64,000 nt of DNA, from NCBI RefSeq assembly GCF_014205275.1, contig NZ_JACHND010000001.1, positions 3,162,001 to 3,226,000 on the forward strand. The letters run 5' to 3'. Under the pieces are notes generated by a model. It was given only the letters and a program-made list of their open reading frames with translations, did no database searches and was not told the DNA's origin. Positions 24,497 through 34,864 of the stretch are shown piece after piece. This DNA comes from Sphaerisporangium siamense. GTDB taxonomy: Bacteria; Actinomycetota; Actinomycetes; Streptosporangiales; Streptosporangiaceae. Each line of letters starts with the position of its first letter. The stretch's first letter is position 1. Both the position numbers and the translations under genes were made by a program.

Positions 24497-26575
24497 CGCA
24501 GATCAGGACGCCCGGCCCACTGGACGCGCTGTTCGCGCCACGCGGCATCGCGATCGTCGGGGCGTCGCGGAATCCGGCGAAGCTCGGCGCCGCGATGGCC
24601 CGTTCGCTGGGGGGCTTCACCGCGGTCGGCGGCCACCTGGCCCTGGTGAACGGACGCGACGACACCATGTACCCGTCGATCGGCGCCGCGTCCGCCGACG
24701 GCCCGGTCGACCTCGCGGTACTCTGCGTCCCCGCCGCCGCCTGCGCCGCCATCCTCGCCGAAGCGGCCGACGCGGGCGTACGGGCCGCGCTCGTCTGCGG
24801 CGGAGGCTTCGCGGAGGTCGCCGGCGGGCAGGGCGCCGAGCATCAGCGCCGCCTCACCGAGATCGCCCGCGCCACCGGCATCCGGGTGCTCGGCCCGAAC
24901 ACCAGCGGATTCCTGGTGCCCGGCGCGCACCTGACGGCGAGCTTCGTCCCCGGAACGTCCCGCGTGCCGTCCGGCGGCATCGCGGTCGTCGCGGCGAGCG
25001 GCGGCGTCAACCACGCGCTGGCGTTCGCGCTCGCCGAAGCCGGGCACGGCATCAGCCTGGCCGTCGGCCTGGGCAACGGGGCCGACGTGACGGCACCCGA
25101 CGTCCTCGACCACCTCGCCGACGATCCGGACACGACGGCCGTCGCCCTGCACGTCGAGACGGTGGCGGACGGCCCACGGCTGATCGCCGCCGTGCGGCGC
25201 CTGACCGCCCGGCGGCCCGTGGTGGCCCTGGTGGTCGGGCGTAGCGACGTGGGCGCCTTCGCCGCCTCGCACACGGGCGCGCTCGCCACGTCCTGGCGTA
25301 CCACCCGCGCCGCGCTCGCCCAGGCGGGCGCCGTCCTCGTCGGGGACGAACGGGAACTGGTGGACGCCGTGGGAGCCCTCGCGGTGACCCGGGCCCGCGC
25401 GGTCGCTGATCCGGGCGTGGGCGTCGTCACCGCCCAGGCGGGTCCGGGGCTGCTCCTGCTCGACAACCTCCAGGGGCGCTCGATCGCCGTCCCCGAACTG
25501 ACCGGCCACACCCAGGACGAACTCGCGGCACTGCTGCCGCCGCTGACCTACCAGCGCAACCCGGTGGACACCGGTCGCCCGGGCCCGGCGATGGGCGGCG
25601 TGCTCAGGGCCGTCGGCGCCGACCCCGGTGTGGACGTCATCGCCGCGTACGCCCTGCACGAGCCGGGCGCGGTCGACCTGGTCGCCGCCGCACGAGCGGG
25701 CCGGACCGACGGCGTCCCCCTGGTCCTCGGCCTGGGCGGGACAGGCGACGCCGTCACCCGGGACCGGGACGCGCTCCGGGCCGCCGGAATCGCCGCCACC
25801 GGTGACCCCGCCGGAGTCGCCGCCGCGACCGCCGCGCTCGTCGCGGACGCCCGCGCCCGCTCGACCGGCGGCGACGGGCCCGCGGCCCCTGGCACGGCCG
25901 TCGAGGTGGCCGACGCCTACGACGAGGGCCAGGCCAAGGACCTCCTCGACCACCTGGGCATAGCGACCATGCCCCGTCGATGCTGCGCCACCCGTTCCGC
26001 CGCGCACGAGGCGTTCGACGCGCTCGGCGGCGGTGACGGCGACGGCGCCGACCGCGGCGTTCGCCCCGTCGCGGCGAAACTGCTCGACGCCGCGGTCCTG
26101 CACAAGACCGAGATCGGCGGTGTCCATCTCGGCATCACCAGCCACCAGGCCCTGGACGCGGCACTCGACCGCCTCGAAGCGGCGGGCGCCCGCCGCTACC
26201 TGATCGAGGCGATGGCGCCGCCCGGAATCGACCTGATCGTCGGCGCGCGCCGCGACCCCGTGTTCGGCCCCGTCGTCCTTATCGGCCTCGGCGGCACCGT
26301 CGCGGAAGCGCTGGCCGACGTCGCGGTCCGCCTGGCGCCGCTGTCCGTGGACGAGGCGAGCGGCATGCCGTCGGAGCTCTCCGGACGTGCCCTGCTCGCC
26401 GGATGGCGCGGCGGCCCGGTCCTGGCGCCCCGCGCGCTCGGCGAGATCGTGGCCTCCCTCGGCGGCCTGCTCGCCGCCAACCCGCTCATCGACGAGATCG
26501 AGATCAACCCCTTGCGGCTGACGCACTCGGGTCTGATCGCGCTCGACGCCGTCATCCTCACGAGAAAGGCCGGCG

Positions 26576-26595
<20 letters not shown>
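24493..26595 (+). CDS. acyl-CoA synthetase, NDP-forming type
   Basis: The protein has 700 residues in the order of ADP-forming acyl-CoA synthetases. A CoA-binding Rossmann domain spans residues 10-145 (FAPRGIAIVGASRNPAK) and a succinyl-CoA-ligase-like part spans about 150-440. The SHTGAL motif near residue 258 carries the phospho-histidine candidate. An ATP-grasp domain follows (about 460-695, with AKLLDAAVLHKTEIGGVHLG). It would join CoA to an acid with ATP. In the known salicylate operon of a Streptomyces strain, a CoA ligase of this type works with an AMP ligase and a salicylyl-CoA hydroxylase, all three of which have counterparts here. The stop overlaps the next gene by 20 bases. Confidence 0.88.
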
Positions 26596-28273
<1,678 letters not shown>

Positions 28274-28308
28274 CCCGGGCCGCTCGCCCGGCACGGGGTC
28301 GCGGCACC

Positions 28309-28332
28309 GCCCGCGAGCGGGAGCTCGCGGGC
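28309..28332. terminator. hairpin between convergent operons
   Basis: GCCCGCGAGC (28309-28318) pairs with GCTCGCGGGC (28323-28332) around GGGA. It forms the first of two tandem hairpins after the AMP ligase. Confidence 0.55.
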
Positions 28333-28351
28333 ACCAGGTCGCCGATATCGG

Positions 28352-28394
28352 TCCACCGCGACTACGAGGAGCTGCTCCTCGTAGTCGCGGTGGA
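28352..28394. terminator. strong bidirectional terminator
   Basis: A perfect 20-bp stem (28352-28371 with 28375-28394, starting TCCACCGCGAC) closes over a 3-base loop. It lies between the two converging aromatic operons and can stop both. Confidence 0.85.
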
Positions 28395-28439
28395 GCGCGG
28401 CCGGCTCGGGCCCGGCCTACGTGGCGTCGACGCGCACGC

Positions 28440-29417
28440 TCATCCGGGCCCTTCGCCGGGTTCCTCGCAGCACAGCCGGCTGCCCACGACGGCCAGGTGC
28501 GCGGCCATCGCCTCGCGCGCCCGCACCGCCTCGCCCGCGGCGATGGCGTCGTAGATCTCCTGGTGGGCGGCGAGGGTGCGGCGGGTGGCGGTGGGGTTGG
28601 TCCCCGTCGCGTAGTGCTCGTGCCGGGACCGGGCCAGGGCCTGGAGCGAGGCGGCGATGGCCGGGTTGCCGCTGGCGGTGCCGAGCGCGGCGTGGAAGCG
28701 CACCGACCTCTCGGTGAAGCGCTCGGCGGAGGCGACCGCTTCGCGTGAGGCGTCGAGCGCCTCCTTCAGCGCGCCGAGCCCCTCCGGCGAACGGCGGAAC
28801 GCGGCCAGCTCGGCCGCGGCGGGCTCCAGCGCGTGCTGGGCCTCGATGAGCTGGTGCGGGGTCAGCCCGTCGGCGTGCAGGCGGGCCGACAGGGCGTCGG
28901 CGAAGGTCTCGACCCGGGCGGGGGTGCCCTCGTCGGCCGGGTCCAGCCGCCGGTAGCCGCCGGACCAGTACAGCAGCGGCGTGGCCGTCCCGGAACCGGC
29001 CGCCACCACCTCGCCGATGAGGATCTGGTGGTCGCCGCCGGGCAGGATCGCGTGCAGGCGGGTGTCGAACCAGCTCAGGCAGTCGGCGACGATCGGCGCC
29101 CCGGTGGTCTCGGTGACCGTGGCCACTCCGGGGAAGGCGCCCGCGGCCCGGCCCCGGCCGCGGGTGGAGAAGTACTGGGACACCTCGCGCTGGTCGCCGG
29201 CGAGCACGCTGACGGCGAAGCACCCGGTCGCGGCCACCTCGTTGAGGAAGGGGCTGTAGCCGTTGATCGAGACGGTGACCAGCAGCGGGTTCAGCGACAG
29301 GGAGACGAACGAGGTCGCCGTGATGCCGTACAGGTGCTCGCCGTCGCTGGTGGTCACCACGGTGACGCCCGAGGCGAAGCTCCCCGCGGCGCGGCGGAAG
29401 GCGTCGGGGAGGCTCAT
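28440..29417 (-). CDS. flavin reductase fused to a GntR-type FCD ligand-binding domain
   Basis: The protein has 325 residues in two clear parts. Residues 1-160 are a flavin-reductase-like domain (GSFASGVTVVTTSDG, then SFVSLSLNPLLVTVSING) that supplies reduced flavin to a partner monooxygenase. Residues 175-312 match the FCD domain of FadR-type GntR regulators (LIEAQHALEPAAAELAAFR, then FHAALGTASGNPAI, then AAHQEIYDAIAAGEAVRA) with candidate metal-binding H242, H266 or H268, H285 and H307. No DNA-binding winged helix is present. The natural partner is the HpaB-like hydroxylase in the same operon. I infer that the FCD part senses the aromatic substrate and tunes reductase activity, as the MarR-like tail does in the p-hydroxyphenylacetate hydroxylase reductase C1. 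It is last in its operon. Confidence 0.88.
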   Translation of the reverse strand: MSLPDAFRRAAGSFASGVTVVTTSDGEHLYGITATSFVSLSLNPLLVTVSINGYSPFLNEVAATGCFAVSVLAGDQREVSQYFSTRGRGRAAGAFPGVATVTETTGAPIVADCLSWFDTRLHAILPGGDHQILIGEVVAAGSGTATPLLYWSGGYRRLDPADEGTPARVETFADALSARLHADGLTPHQLIEAQHALEPAAAELAAFRRSPEGLGALKEALDASREAVASAERFTERSVRFHAALGTASGNPAIAASLQALARSRHEHYATGTNPTATRRTLAAHQEIYDAIAAGEAVRAREAMAAHLAVVGSRLCCEEPGEGPG

Positions 29418-30025
29418 GGCAGGTCCGGCAGGTCGCGCATGCCGTACAGGTCGAGGGTGAGCTCACCCTCGCGCAGCCGGGCCATGAACGCCTCCTCCTT
29501 GGCCACCCGCTCGCGCGCGGCGGCCAGCACACCGGGGACGACGGCCTGCGGCAGCACGACGATGCCGTCCTCGTCGGCCACCACCAGGTCGCCGGTGCGC
29601 ACCGGGAGGCCGCGCATCACGACGGGCGCGCCGACGGTGCCCCGCCAGCGCTTGCCGGTGCCGCGGATGGCGATGTGGGTGCTGAAGGTGGGGAAGCCCA
29701 GCTCGCGCAGCCGCGCGGTGTCGCGGACGCCGCCGTCGATGACCAGCCCGGCCACGCCGCGCGCCTGGGCGGCGACGGCGAGCACCTCGCCCCAGTACCC
29801 GAACCGCGCGCCGCCGGCGTCCACGACCAGCACGTCGCCCGGCTCGGCCTCCTCAAGCGCCCAGTGCAGCGGCAGGTTGTCGCCCTCGGCGGCCTGCACG
29901 GTCAGGGCCCGGCCCGCCACGCGGGCGCCGGGCCAGACGGGCCGGAGGCTCGGGTCGAGGTCGCAGGGGAGGCCGGAGGCCTCGAACAGGGTGGCCGTCC
30001 CCAGCTCCAGCAGCTCGGCGGTCAT
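29414..30025 (-). CDS. RraA/HMG-aldolase-family protein 1
   Basis: This 203-residue member of the fold shared by RraA and class II pyruvate aldolases keeps the DGGVRD metal/substrate motif, with Arg and Asp intact, which separates aldolase-competent proteins from pure RraA regulators. Such enzymes split 4-carboxy-4-hydroxy-2-oxoadipate into pyruvate and oxaloacetate. It overlaps both neighbours by ATGA and is the third of three related genes in a row. The acidic residue that usually follows two positions after RD in proven aldolases is Arg here (RDTAR), so its role may differ from that of the third homologue. Confidence 0.82.
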   Translation of the reverse strand: MTAELLELGTATLFEASGLPCDLDPSLRPVWPGARVAGRALTVQAAEGDNLPLHWALEEAEPGDVLVVDAGGARFGYWGEVLAVAAQARGVAGLVIDGGVRDTARLRELGFPTFSTHIAIRGTGKRWRGTVGAPVVMRGLPVRTGDLVVADEDGIVVLPQAVVPGVLAAARERVAKEEAFMARLREGELTLDLYGMRDLPDLP

Positions 30026-30672
30026 GACGTCTCCTTGCGCTGGAGGTTGTGGTAGCCGTGCGCCGCGCGGGCCTCGGCGATGGTCGCGCCGTCCAGGGCC
30101 ATGCGCAGGATGGCGTCCTCGCGGGCGGCGATCTGCTCCGCGATCTCCAGTACCCGCTCCTCGCAGTCGCGCGGCACGGCGAGCACACCGTCCTGGTCAC
30201 CGAGGATCAGGTCGCCCGGCCGCACCTGCACGCCGCCGATCGTGACCGGCCCCTGCACCTCGGCGACCTCGACGCGGTCCTTGCCGGTGCGCATGAACCG
30301 GCCCCGGCTGTAGACGGGATAGCCCAGGCCGAGCGCCCGGTGCACATCGCGGCAGACGCCGTCGATGACGGTCCCCGCCACGCCGCGCGCGTGCGCGACG
30401 GCGGTGAGGATGTCGCCCCAGACCGTGCAGTCGGTGCGGCCGGAGTTGTCGAGCACGACGACCCCGCCGGGGGGCACGTCGTCGAGGTAGTCGCCGACCG
30501 TGCCCGGCGGGTCGCCCGCCGGGACGTAGCGCACGGTGTAGGCGCGGCCGGCCAGCGACTGGCCGGGGCCGAGCGGGGCGATGCCCAGCAGGCTGCCCGG
30601 CCGTCCCAGCTTGTCCAGCGCGTCGGAGACGGTCGCGGTGGACAGCGCGGCGAAGCGCTCCTCCAGGGTCAT
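30022..30672 (-). CDS. RraA/HMG-aldolase-family protein 2
   Basis: This 216-residue protein has the same fold as its two neighbours, with the motif DGVCRDVHR holding the key Arg-Asp pair. The start ATG at 30672 overlaps the stop of the upstream homologue; the longer open frame beyond it only runs antisense-free through that gene. The C-terminal extension (LRMALDGATIAEARAAHGYHN) is longer than in homologue 1. It is predicted to be a cytosolic hexamer-forming lyase or a structural paralogue; activity is not proven. Confidence 0.8.
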   Translation of the reverse strand: MTLEERFAALSTATVSDALDKLGRPGSLLGIAPLGPGQSLAGRAYTVRYVPAGDPPGTVGDYLDDVPPGGVVVLDNSGRTDCTVWGDILTAVAHARGVAGTVIDGVCRDVHRALGLGYPVYSRGRFMRTGKDRVEVAEVQGPVTIGGVQVRPGDLILGDQDGVLAVPRDCEERVLEIAEQIAAREDAILRMALDGATIAEARAAHGYHNLQRKETS

Positions 30673-31331
30673 GAGGTCACCTCCGGGGTGATCGTGGGGA
30701 ACTGGGAGTCGTGCATGACCTCGACGACGCCGCGGCCGGAGCGCACGGCCTCGGCCATGGCGGCCTCGCGCGCGGCGATCCGCCCGGCCAGGTCCAGCAC
30801 GCGCCCGAGGTCGGCCGCGGGCACGAAGACGACGCCGTTGCGGTCGGCGATCACGTAGTCGCCGCCGCACACCCGCACTCCGCCGATCTGCACGGGGACG
30901 TCCATGTCCTCCTGCACGATGCGGCCCCTGGCGCTGACGGTCACCGCCGCGCGGGCGAACAGCGGCAGGTCCAGGGCCTCGCAGTCCTGGACGTCGCGGC
31001 AGGCGCCGTCGACGATCACCCCGGCCACGCCGCGCTGCCCGGCGGCCTCGGCCAGCAGGCCGCCCCAGCAGGAGACGTCCGTGCGGCCGTGGTTGTCGAT
31101 GACGACCACGTCGCCGGGCTCGGCGATCGCGACCAAGGGAGTGGCGATGTGTGTGGCGGGACCGGCGCCGGACTTGGGCGCGGCCTTGACGGTGCGCACC
31201 CGGCCGGCCATGACGCGGCCGGCCGGCCACATCGGGGCCAGGCCGGTGACCGCGCCGGGCAGGCCGAGGGTGTCCAGGGCGTCGGAGACGGCGCACGCGT
31301 CGAGGGCGCGCAGCCGGTCGAGGTCGCTCAT
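30669..31331 (-). CDS. RraA/HMG-aldolase-family protein 3 (best LigK/GalC candidate)
   Basis: This 220-residue protein carries DGACRDVQD, with the Arg-Asp pair and, unlike the other two copies, an acidic residue two positions later. That matches the RD-x2-(D/E) pattern of 4-hydroxy-4-methyl-2-oxoglutarate / 4-carboxy-4-hydroxy-2-oxoadipate aldolases. It follows the extradiol dioxygenase gene directly with an ATGA overlap and precedes two paralogues. I infer that it makes the final cleavage to pyruvate and oxaloacetate. Confidence 0.82.
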   Translation of the reverse strand: MSDLDRLRALDACAVSDALDTLGLPGAVTGLAPMWPAGRVMAGRVRTVKAAPKSGAGPATHIATPLVAIAEPGDVVVIDNHGRTDVSCWGGLLAEAAGQRGVAGVIVDGACRDVQDCEALDLPLFARAAVTVSARGRIVQEDMDVPVQIGGVRVCGGDYVIADRNGVVFVPAADLGRVLDLAGRIAAREAAMAEAVRSGRGVVEVMHDSQFPTITPEVTS

Positions 31332-32344
31332 CGGGTGCTCTCCCAGGTCACGAAGCCCATGGCGTTGCCGGTGCCGGCCTCGGTGCGGTAGCAGGGCTGG
31401 TAGTCGACGCCGGAGACGCGCAGGCCGGTCTCGGCGGCGATCCCGGCCACGACGATCCAGTTGCGCAGCTCCGAGGTGCCCGAGCGCATCTGGTCGGCGG
31501 GCAGCCCGGCGAGGAACGCCTCGTCGCCGTTCTCCAGGGCCTTGAGGAACGCCTGGTCGAGCTCCTCGTCGATCACGAAGTGAGACAGTCCGCCGGAGGC
31601 GACGACGCCGACGCGCAGGTCGCCGGGGAAGGTGACCAGGGCGCGGCCGAGCGCCTTGCCGAACTGAAGGCAGCGCCGGGCGGACGGCGGGTTCGGCTCG
31701 TAGAAGGTGTTGACGAACACCGGCACCATCGGCACGGCCGAGGACTCGCCGAGGACGCGCTGGTAGATGAAGCCGTAGCCGTGCGGGACGCCGTGGTTGC
31801 CGTAGCGTCCCGCGGGCAGCGCGCGCGAGGCGGCCACGTCGAAGCCGTCGTCCACGGCGCGCTCGATCAGGTGCCGGGCCAGCGCGGGGTGGCAGGGCCG
31901 GGTGATCGTCCGGTCCGGCACGTCGCCGAGCGCCGCCTCGGCCAGGCCCGGCTGCATGGCGTCGAGCTGCTCGGCGGTGAAGGGCACGTGCGCGACGTCG
32001 TCTCCCCAGTAGACGGCGAAGCCGGGCAGCAGCGCGTCGTCGTAGATCTCTTTGTGGTCGCTGCTGACGATCACGACCACGTCGGCCTCGGCGGCGGCGA
32101 CGTGCGCGCCGAGCCGGTCCATCGCCGCCTGGCTCGCGGCCCAGCGCCGTTCCTGGGCCTCGGGCGCGCACTCGGCGGCGAAGTCGGGCCGCGCGGCGCG
32201 CAGCTCGTCGAAGGTGTAGCGGCGGCCCCGGAACTCCAGGGCGGAGCTGCGGCGGTCGGCGACCCCGCGCTCGGCCCAGCGCGCGGGCGGCGTCTTGAGC
32301 TGGGGGCCGTGCGAGCTGCCGATCGCGGTGACAACGGTTGCCAT
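31328..32344 (-). CDS. class III extradiol dioxygenase (LigB/gallate-dioxygenase-like)
   Basis: This 338-residue member of the LigB superfamily opens with TAIGSSHGPQL, which includes the first iron-ligand His, and has the VIVSSDHKEIYDDALLPG segment with further conserved residues and VVASGGLSHFVID near residue 247 with the catalytic His. It would open a protocatechuate- or gallate-type ring with O2. The small LigA subunit is not encoded nearby, which resembles single-chain gallate or 3-O-methylgallate dioxygenases. It lies between a LigJ-like hydratase and three aldolase-family genes, the downstream steps of this pathway. Confidence 0.88.
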   Translation of the reverse strand: MATVVTAIGSSHGPQLKTPPARWAERGVADRRSSALEFRGRRYTFDELRAARPDFAAECAPEAQERRWAASQAAMDRLGAHVAAAEADVVVIVSSDHKEIYDDALLPGFAVYWGDDVAHVPFTAEQLDAMQPGLAEAALGDVPDRTITRPCHPALARHLIERAVDDGFDVAASRALPAGRYGNHGVPHGYGFIYQRVLGESSAVPMVPVFVNTFYEPNPPSARRCLQFGKALGRALVTFPGDLRVGVVASGGLSHFVIDEELDQAFLKALENGDEAFLAGLPADQMRSGTSELRNWIVVAGIAAETGLRVSGVDYQPCYRTEAGTGNAMGFVTWESTR

Positions 32345-32357
32345 GAGCGTGCCCCTC

Positions 32358-33362
32358 TCAGAGCCGGAACAGCGCGGCGGCGTTCTTGTGGAAGATCGCC
32401 TCCCGGTCGTCCTCGGTGAACCAGTCGATGTCGCGGACCAGCAGGTGGATGTCGTCGAACCAGCGGCCGTTCTCCTGGTTGCGCTGCGACCCGGTGCCGG
32501 GCTTCTCGGTGCCGAACAGGCAGCGTTCCACTCCGACGACCTTGACCAGCAGCTCGATGGCCTCCTGGGTGTAGAGGCAGGTGTCGAACCACAGGCGGCG
32601 CAGCTTGTCGAGGTACGGCGTGCCGCCCGCGCGCACCCCGGAGGGCAGGAAGCGGCCCACCTGGTAGGGGACGGCCCCGCCGCCGTGCGAGACGACGATC
32701 TTCAGGTCGGGGAAGTCCTTGAGCACGTCGGAGGACAGCAGGCTCCAGATCGCGACCGTCTCCTCCTGGATGAAGTGCAGGCTGTACGGCTCGCGCGCGG
32801 GCGGGCGGCAGCCGGCCGCGTGGATGAGGGCCGGCACGTCCAGCTCGCACAGCGCCTCGTAGACCGGATACCAGTACCGGTCGCCCAGGGCGGGCGGCAC
32901 GGCCGCGCCCTCGTGCGGGTCGGGGTTGAGCAGCGCGCCCACGAACCCCAGCTCGGTGACGGTGCGGCGGAGCTCGCCCACCCACTCCTCCGGCTTGAGG
33001 TCCGGCGACTGCGGCAGGCCGGCGACGCCGCGGAAGCGGCCGTCGAACAGCTCGCCGGTGCGGTGGATGATGTTGTTGGTCTCCTCGGTGAACCAGCGCA
33101 CGATCTTGGCGGGCTGCTCGCTGTGCATCATCTGGTACGGGCGCGGGGAGATGAGCTGCACGTCCACCCCGGCGCCGTCGATGTGGTCGAGGTGCGAGAC
33201 GTTGCCGAAGCTCGGGTGCGGCTCGTGGTGGACCTCGCGGATGCGGTCGTCGCTGATGGCCGGCGCCTTGCCGCCGTGCGCGCCGCGGTGCGAGAGAAGG
33301 TTGGCCTTCCAGGCGTACAGCTCGTTGGGCGCGGTCACGTGACCGTGCACGTCGATGATCAT
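32358..33362 (-). CDS. amidohydrolase-2 family, 4-oxalomesaconate-hydratase-like (LigJ)
   Basis: This 334-residue protein begins MIIDVHGHVTAPNELYAWK, with the HxH metal motif. It continues with PALIHAAG and VVSHGGGAVPYQVGRF, which supply the further metal and catalytic His residues, and ends in the usual helical tail. Length and motifs fit 4-oxalomesaconate hydratase, which adds water to the ring-cleavage product before the aldolase step. GAGAGGACATC precedes the ATG. The related decarboxylases of this superfamily (for example of 2-amino-3-carboxymuconate semialdehyde) are the main alternative. The dioxygenase and aldolase-like neighbours favour the hydratase. Confidence 0.85.
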   Translation of the reverse strand: MIIDVHGHVTAPNELYAWKANLLSHRGAHGGKAPAISDDRIREVHHEPHPSFGNVSHLDHIDGAGVDVQLISPRPYQMMHSEQPAKIVRWFTEETNNIIHRTGELFDGRFRGVAGLPQSPDLKPEEWVGELRRTVTELGFVGALLNPDPHEGAAVPPALGDRYWYPVYEALCELDVPALIHAAGCRPPAREPYSLHFIQEETVAIWSLLSSDVLKDFPDLKIVVSHGGGAVPYQVGRFLPSGVRAGGTPYLDKLRRLWFDTCLYTQEAIELLVKVVGVERCLFGTEKPGTGSQRNQENGRWFDDIHLLVRDIDWFTEDDREAIFHKNAAALFRL

Positions 33363-33376
33363 GATGTCCTCTCGGG

Positions 33377-34834
33377 TCAGGCGTGCAGCGGGGCGGAGAT
33401 CAGCTCGGTCAGGCGGGCGTCCACCTCGGAGCGGTCATAGGTGCGCAGCAGGCGGGTGCGGCCCGCGCCCGGGTCGCCCCGGTGCAGGTACTCGTAGAGC
33501 TCCTGGCGGCTGCCGAAGCCGTCGCCGACCAGCTCCCACGCCACCCGGAACAGCCGGGCCTTGCGGTCCACGTCGATGTCGTGGCCGCGCATGTACTTCT
33601 CCAGGAACGGCCGCAGCTCGGGGGAGGCCAGGTCGGCCTCGGTGGGCTGCATGATGAGCCCCGACGCGCCGATGCGGCGCACCAGCTCCACCACCCGGGC
33701 CGAGACGTCGGCCGACCAGAAGCCCAGGCCGTAGCTCGGCGCCGGGGCCAGCAGCCCGCCCGGGGTGGTCACGGCCGACGCCTCGGCGCCGGCGATGCCG
33801 AGCCGCAGCGTCTCGGCGTAGGAGATCAGCTCGCCGACGTTCTCCTGGATGCCGCGGAAGGCGTTGACGCCGATGCTCTCGGCCAGCATGGCGGCCACGG
33901 AGACGAACAGCTTGAGCCGCTCGTGGAAGCGGATGTGCGTGCTCTGCATGCTCCAGGCGTTGAGGCGGCTCAGCCCCTTGACGGCCAGCAGGTTGTTCTC
34001 CAGCAGGAACAGCCGCTCCCAGGGGATCTCCACGTCGTCGAAGAACAGCATGGCGTCCTGCTCGTCGTAGCGGAGGCCGAGCGGGTGGCTGTGCCCGTTG
34101 CCGCGCTCGCCCAGCGGCTCGCGGCAGAGGATCTTCAGGCCCTTGGCGTTCATCGGCAGCGCGAACCACAGCACGAACTCCTCCGCGCCGCGCATCGCGG
34201 TGACCGCGTTGAGGTAGACGAGCACCTCGTGCGAGAACGGGGCCAGGGTGGCGAGCTGCTTGGCGCCGCGGATCACCACGCCGCGCTCGTTCTTCTCCAC
34301 CACGCGCAGCGCCAGGTCCGGGTCGTCGAGGGGGCTGGCGCTCCGGTCGATCTGGGGGTCGCCGAGCGCGTGGGTGAGCACCAGGTCGTGCTCCATGGCG
34401 TAGCGGTGGTAGTTGACGGCGTTGGCGCCGAACCCCTCGCGCTCCCGCTCCAGTTCCTCGTGGTAGTCGTACAGGCCGACCACGACGTTGGCCATGAAGT
34501 CGGGGGAGCGGCCCAGCTGGCCGAAGCTCTCCCGCATCCACCACTCCGAGGCGGCGAACTTGGCCCGCAGCTCCTCGCGGGTGCGCGGCAGCGCGTAGGA
34601 GCGGCTGACGAGGTTGCCGGTCTCCGGCGAGACGAAGGTGTTGGTCTCGCGGTTGGCCTCCCCTTCGACGCGCAGGTCGAAGAGGCGGGCGAACTCGTCC
34701 ACCACGCCGCGGAAGGCGGGGTGCTCGGCGACGTTCGCCACCCGCTCCCCGGCCAGCCAGACCTCGCGCCCGTCGTTCAGGCTCGCGCGGTAGCGGTCGC
34801 CGGTCATCACGCCGAGCGCGTTGCTGATGTCCAT
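33377..34834 (-). CDS. HpaB-type FADH2-dependent aromatic hydroxylase
   Basis: This 485-residue member of the 4-hydroxyphenylacetate 3-hydroxylase (HpaB) family starts SNALGVMTGDRYRASLNDGR, the typical opening. It keeps a large helical core with the ENVGELISYAETLRLG and LEKYMRGHDIDVDRKARLFR segments seen in the family. It uses reduced flavin delivered by a separate reductase, most likely the flavin reductase-FCD protein at the end of the operon. It adds a hydroxyl next to a phenolic OH. In this operon it could make a tri-hydroxylated acid from a catechol-type acid, but the substrate is inferred from context only. Confidence 0.88.
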   Translation of the reverse strand: MDISNALGVMTGDRYRASLNDGREVWLAGERVANVAEHPAFRGVVDEFARLFDLRVEGEANRETNTFVSPETGNLVSRSYALPRTREELRAKFAASEWWMRESFGQLGRSPDFMANVVVGLYDYHEELEREREGFGANAVNYHRYAMEHDLVLTHALGDPQIDRSASPLDDPDLALRVVEKNERGVVIRGAKQLATLAPFSHEVLVYLNAVTAMRGAEEFVLWFALPMNAKGLKILCREPLGERGNGHSHPLGLRYDEQDAMLFFDDVEIPWERLFLLENNLLAVKGLSRLNAWSMQSTHIRFHERLKLFVSVAAMLAESIGVNAFRGIQENVGELISYAETLRLGIAGAEASAVTTPGGLLAPAPSYGLGFWSADVSARVVELVRRIGASGLIMQPTEADLASPELRPFLEKYMRGHDIDVDRKARLFRVAWELVGDGFGSRQELYEYLHRGDPGAGRTRLLRTYDRSEVDARLTELISAPLHA

Positions 34835-34864
34835 GTGGTCCCCCTTGTGGAACGGTGTCGTCGG

